Positions 62,701 through 64,000 of a stretch of 64,000 bases of DNA are shown in pieces. The DNA lies in the NCBI RefSeq assembly GCF_021602585.1, contig NZ_BQIP01000013.1, forward strand, positions 1 through 64,000, in the 5' to 3' direction. Source of the stretch: Pseudomonas faucium (GTDB taxonomy: Bacteria; Pseudomonadota; Gammaproteobacteria; Pseudomonadales; Pseudomonadaceae). Made by a program: the position numbers and the translations under genes. Positions within the stretch are counted from its first letter, which is position 1, and each line of letters begins with the position of its first letter. Below the pieces are notes generated by a model. It did no database searches. It was not told the DNA's origin and was given only the letters and a program-made list of their open reading frames with translations.

Positions 62701-64000
62701 CCGAACAGCAAGGCTTGAGCACCCAATGCCTGTCGAAGCGGACCACCACCCGCACAGCAAAAGCGGACGGCACCTTCCAACACTCTGTGCAATGGGCCGA
62801 CGACAGGGACGTGCAGCACCTGCAACTCGATCAGCATTACGACTCCGACGGTCGTATCATCCGCCATGCCCGCACCGTGGGCGAGAACACTCGGGCCTAC
62901 GCGCTCGAACGCGATACTCTCGGCCGGGTAACCAAGTTGACCCGCCCCGATGCCACGACCATCGAACGCGCCTACCACGGTTTCAGCAACCAGGTCTCTT
63001 CGCTGACCGTGGACGGGCAAGTCGTCGCAACCCAGGCGGTGAGCGAACTCGGCAAACTCTCGACACGCAAGATTGGCAGCCGCGAATATGGATTTGCCGA
63101 GCAGAGCGTGACTCTGCCAGACAAGACCCAATTGCGCAGTGTTCAGGATGCCAGTGGCGTGCGTTTCGAGGCGGATGGCAACGCGCTTTACAGCCTGAAG
63201 CACCCTGACGGATCGACCGTTCTGAGTTCCGATGCCGGCTGGCGGCATTCGATCGCTAGTGCACAGGTGCCCGGTCGTCGGCAAACCACTGAAAAAACAC
63301 CTCGAGGTACGATCAAGGGCGTCGAGTGGCAGAGCCTGCGTGGGCAGAGTATCGCCGCTCGGCACGCCAACGGCCGCACACGGCGGGTATTCCACGACAG
63401 CGAGGGGCGGCTGTTGCGCAGCTGCCAGCAACACGAGGACGTGTTGTACCGTTACGACGAACTGGGTCACCTGCAAACGCGCCGGGTGCAGGCGCTGACC
63501 GGCGCCGGGCAATGGCAAGTGCACAGTGAGCGTGACGGCCTCAACCGGGAAACCGTGCGTACCTTCCTGCGCAACGGCGCCCCTTGCTTCAGCCAGCACA
63601 TGGCCTGGCAAGGCGACGGCCGCCTGGCAAGCAAGGCCAGTTACCAGGACGGCAAGTTGCTGCGCACCGAACGTTTCACCTATGACCTGCTCGACCGCCT
63701 TGCAAGCTATGCCTGCGACACCCAGCAAGCGGCAAACTGCCCGCAGAATGGCGATGGCACGCCGATCAAGGCCCAGACATTCAGCTGGGACAGCCTGGAC
63801 AACCTGACCCGTTGCACCAGTACCCCGTTCAAAGGCGAGGCGGTGACGCAAACATTCACCTATGCAACGGCCTCCGACCCCACTCGTCTGACTTCGATGA
63901 AAACCGGCGAGCAGGCAACGGCCCTGTCCTGGAACAGCAACGGCCAACTGCAGGTGGACGGCCTGCAACGCACGCGCACGTACAATGCCGCCGGGCAACT
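56727..64000 (+). CDS. Giant RHS-repeat protein, 3' end beyond window
   Basis: The plus frame is open from ATG 56727 (GGAG eight bases upstream) to the right edge, at least 2,424 codons. An in-frame ATG at 56688 is an alternative start. The first 350 codons are AT-richer and unrecognised (MGRYSEKKVTGYNRSILEKA). RHS features follow: LHYSALRANEAGLGDGWAWR about residues 995-1015, RDAYGRITKETRYLL, YDSDGRIIRHARTV, LERDTLGRVTKLTRPDATT, VLYRYDELGHLQTRRV and LQRTRTYNAAGQL. No membrane helix is visible early. RHS proteins build a shell around a C-terminal toxin, and that part is outside the window. Codons about 1846-1988 form a low-GC insert. Confidence 0.85.
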   Translation, partial: MGRYSEKKVTGYNRSILEKAGLNLGEKIEVNGRSVWLIGIEDTHINVNYNRKDSPNHVRIYYEESGGNHCTSIEGVPPEEITLLSQNKEKYETLESKFKYALEEIISLGAQKLNLEETPVFPRRPLIALIELKDDYNGNNQGGSAFYSSEAKNLCGFLCIVEASELAERSDELIISTHESLNDECFRSDPWNTHFTIPPLGELGGIAKDRIRTLYDLSALDEVKPVLDAINAKTEALSNLVENDAKRTEFIPSPFYENLPSGLVIVDFNQSIDETGRTSGYGLLAASGFRMLTISCPEETVSDYNALKSEHEFLSYFEPLKDFNSAEFSIKAFYTTSGMAVEQPVAESTPTTDQSPTTRQLQSLSTPYVISNQDDGALPDMTDFSLERAGSIEGGWSTSTTIKAGRALAEGEVLSAFLIDRLDGDIRKVDYTAQKGKLSAQQWPKAFADHLAAAGEPMTAGGWGADNTFSTASKRLRLWSPARYRTFSNAPFAANLVQALACDESFTPTADETLCLQVRDLTSQALYEHHFFTPTATQASTQWSKTLCAQINRDSRLLRAGVPSDCTVTPAESGNAFWVPQCAELCVTLTETRWWQSQAVEGDQVLEEGQALQAWVYDAFSHRLLAHHEWKPSKAQCPAGKWLEAWATALNASQVAPFLRATTHNPEAGQADEAGNLNLWQRGDALRIFTTLPGAANRLPGPTLQSAWKDDAEHAVLATVRHPFSHKLLHRALFKPQDADKVNDRDTWLQALAVFLKAQAWPEVHVGASGDQLSVPRFSELQLLLENVGDGKTWSDGDYAKYLLETDNLPGRTAAEQARFKVTAGAATVQVEVESLNGELEFRLNNAAHEKGYRVAACVPRASEQPRWPVEVTDTKVTWAGPIENGVYDLYLTYPEKARDEAKLTVGHIGAFHSSHFWHGVQAVEFTPPAAMKAYEEISFLCEDYGNTNHSEVFDTSNQDQTGVDERSGLFHAHYPIATLQGLHGLGPVCDLTLHYSALRANEAGLGDGWAWRFSRIITSSIQENDHRLLTLADGTPVTFSDEQWTQLGAGQAIKTDACRVSSNKDYSQFTLEFPSGRQEVLSKPAAPGSDEVEPNDEFRKKVLKALKAIKDKSKPAFPSFPDHWTQWVLLALSPGGYYASAAIDYTEAVSAWANHGNTKELDRRIALYKRPFVQLLPSRIVSQYGEALDLQWKRQKGQFLLMSIKNGETELFSAEYVDPEVKAGGRVNMQLWPGSNEAFKVELTLEHYLLRTLKRLQKDTVVQQVDCGYDDDPTLDRVLCRLQELDGSVECVQYVKQDAKLKGAPALPRVALHALLPGGGQQNHIHHYTYTGSYQHPDDQLFIAAVQSGTHATVAHDLHAFGLDAEGNRTPLMRGSGTANAHWLEFYLRHKHATTTFRYTGLGDELVEIIERMVIRVSGTQIEVTAKAPAIERRQAVLQALWGYSTKNRRQLHQAIKHMLSLAPKAQRANLGKTVDATTIVTDANGNPLRLHAKGSHSVYYCYYGDQTENQIALGSVQALSAVPTLSCPFVPDYASAPLMAEYQCDDYGNPQGLKLYGYRKVTRADRDYLELADVVMVDGIRGTLTNDTLAKHTTWALIGNEALWHQITTSTSVPASKKTTSEQSKVLEWAITSKQTTHQGGKSVELTNVQKFIDNPSQPGIQVIVSATTPAGTAQVSKEVRSRYSRRALQKVEKGIEAHWERDAYGRITKETRYLLAPGSTGKAAKQLADERIDSVYSADGREVERTYKDGSQSHSSLDGLQRAWRTSWRRSVTETYVPLEAHCFTGLDESSVLGSWVWDYLPGGQAMRKDTPLRGLAGRQPWLAQEAKTVASVPVAVEEDAFIVARLKSNRGSIFRTILSALQKTEVIREIQTNLDSILSIDISGKKYKFINEVNRITLITDGESHTGTTIIALSKPSYFTQSTHAHADTNIFSNPFDVLELLLEGEILVNDLPLRSKHETIADVKRLYQNDIITDNFSTTADSVVQITEQQGLSTQCLSKRTTTRTAKADGTFQHSVQWADDRDVQHLQLDQHYDSDGRIIRHARTVGENTRAYALERDTLGRVTKLTRPDATTIERAYHGFSNQVSSLTVDGQVVATQAVSELGKLSTRKIGSREYGFAEQSVTLPDKTQLRSVQDASGVRFEADGNALYSLKHPDGSTVLSSDAGWRHSIASAQVPGRRQTTEKTPRGTIKGVEWQSLRGQSIAARHANGRTRRVFHDSEGRLLRSCQQHEDVLYRYDELGHLQTRRVQALTGAGQWQVHSERDGLNRETVRTFLRNGAPCFSQHMAWQGDGRLASKASYQDGKLLRTERFTYDLLDRLASYACDTQQAANCPQNGDGTPIKAQTFSWDSLDNLTRCTSTPFKGEAVTQTFTYATASDPTRLTSMKTGEQATALSWNSNGQLQVDGLQRTRTYNAAGQ

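Noticed and set aside
57819-63998. Several long minus-strand frames opposite the RHS gene
   Set aside because: RHS repeat motifs occur only on the plus strand in one continuous frame. The minus frames are shadows of GC-rich codons.
1-64000. CRISPR arrays and insertion-sequence transposases
   Set aside because: I saw no regularly spaced direct repeats of 25-40 bp and no DDE or IS-type transposase genes. The only integration genes are the tyrosine recombinases.

Overview
The window looks like a chromosome segment of a Pseudomonas of the P. putida group. The flanks have high-GC codon use, many copies of the short palindromic REP family built on the core GCCGGCAAGCCGGC, and a Pseudomonas-type gene set (rhlE, tesB, hrpB, amn, rluE, aidB-like, DUF2076, DUF2788). 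The species assignment is inference from these features, not from a search.

Left core flank (1-15.66 kb): a drug-efflux MFS gene cut by the window edge with a divergent LysR regulator, an amino-acid/GABA-type permease, a zinc-free MDR oxidoreductase, a tesB-HAD operon, a GNAT acetyltransferase, a membrane-anchored histidine phosphatase, a histone-deacetylase-family amidohydrolase, a flavoprotein, rhlE, an EamA exporter, a NYN-domain gene, a DUF2076 gene and a YciC-like membrane protein. Four perfect DnaA boxes lie within 600 bp at 9.3-9.9 kb, and a fifth lies at 11.4 kb.

Genomic island (about 15,660-46,608, roughly 31 kb, lower GC, no REPs): it is inserted near the 3' end of hrpB. The last 66 nt of the original gene are stranded at 15,594-15,659, and the rest (46,573-49,071) now ends in 11 island-encoded residues. 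At its right end the island carries an operon of three large tyrosine recombinases plus a coiled-coil protein, a layout like Tn554-type elements. Next to that operon is a complete, diverged second hrpB, so the element brings an intact copy of the gene it breaks. ATTGACA motifs are repeated at the left end, and their reverse complement TGTCAAT occurs at the right end.

Cargo looks like a defence island: a NERD-like nuclease and an SF2 helicase, an RHH/EVE-like protein, a protein with two RusA-like segments divergent from a Cap4/DUF4297-like nuclease fused to a P-loop NTPase, a complete ABC-three-component system (nuclease-CTD effector, middle component, DUF3732 ATPase with a zinc-hook-like CPVC), a metallophosphoesterase, an XRE regulator, and a run of very small genes. 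Several small genes and the middle recombinase carry single-base frameshifts, so the island is either decaying or affected by sequence errors.

Right core flank (46.6-64 kb): truncated hrpB, a small lipoprotein, a cation-diffusion-facilitator exporter, a DUF6515-like secreted protein with a possible sRNA or leader upstream, an Lrp/AsnC regulator, DUF2788, rluE, amn, an AidB-like acyl-CoA dehydrogenase, and a giant RHS-family gene that runs off the window (more than 2,424 codons), with an unrecognised AT-richer N-terminal region.
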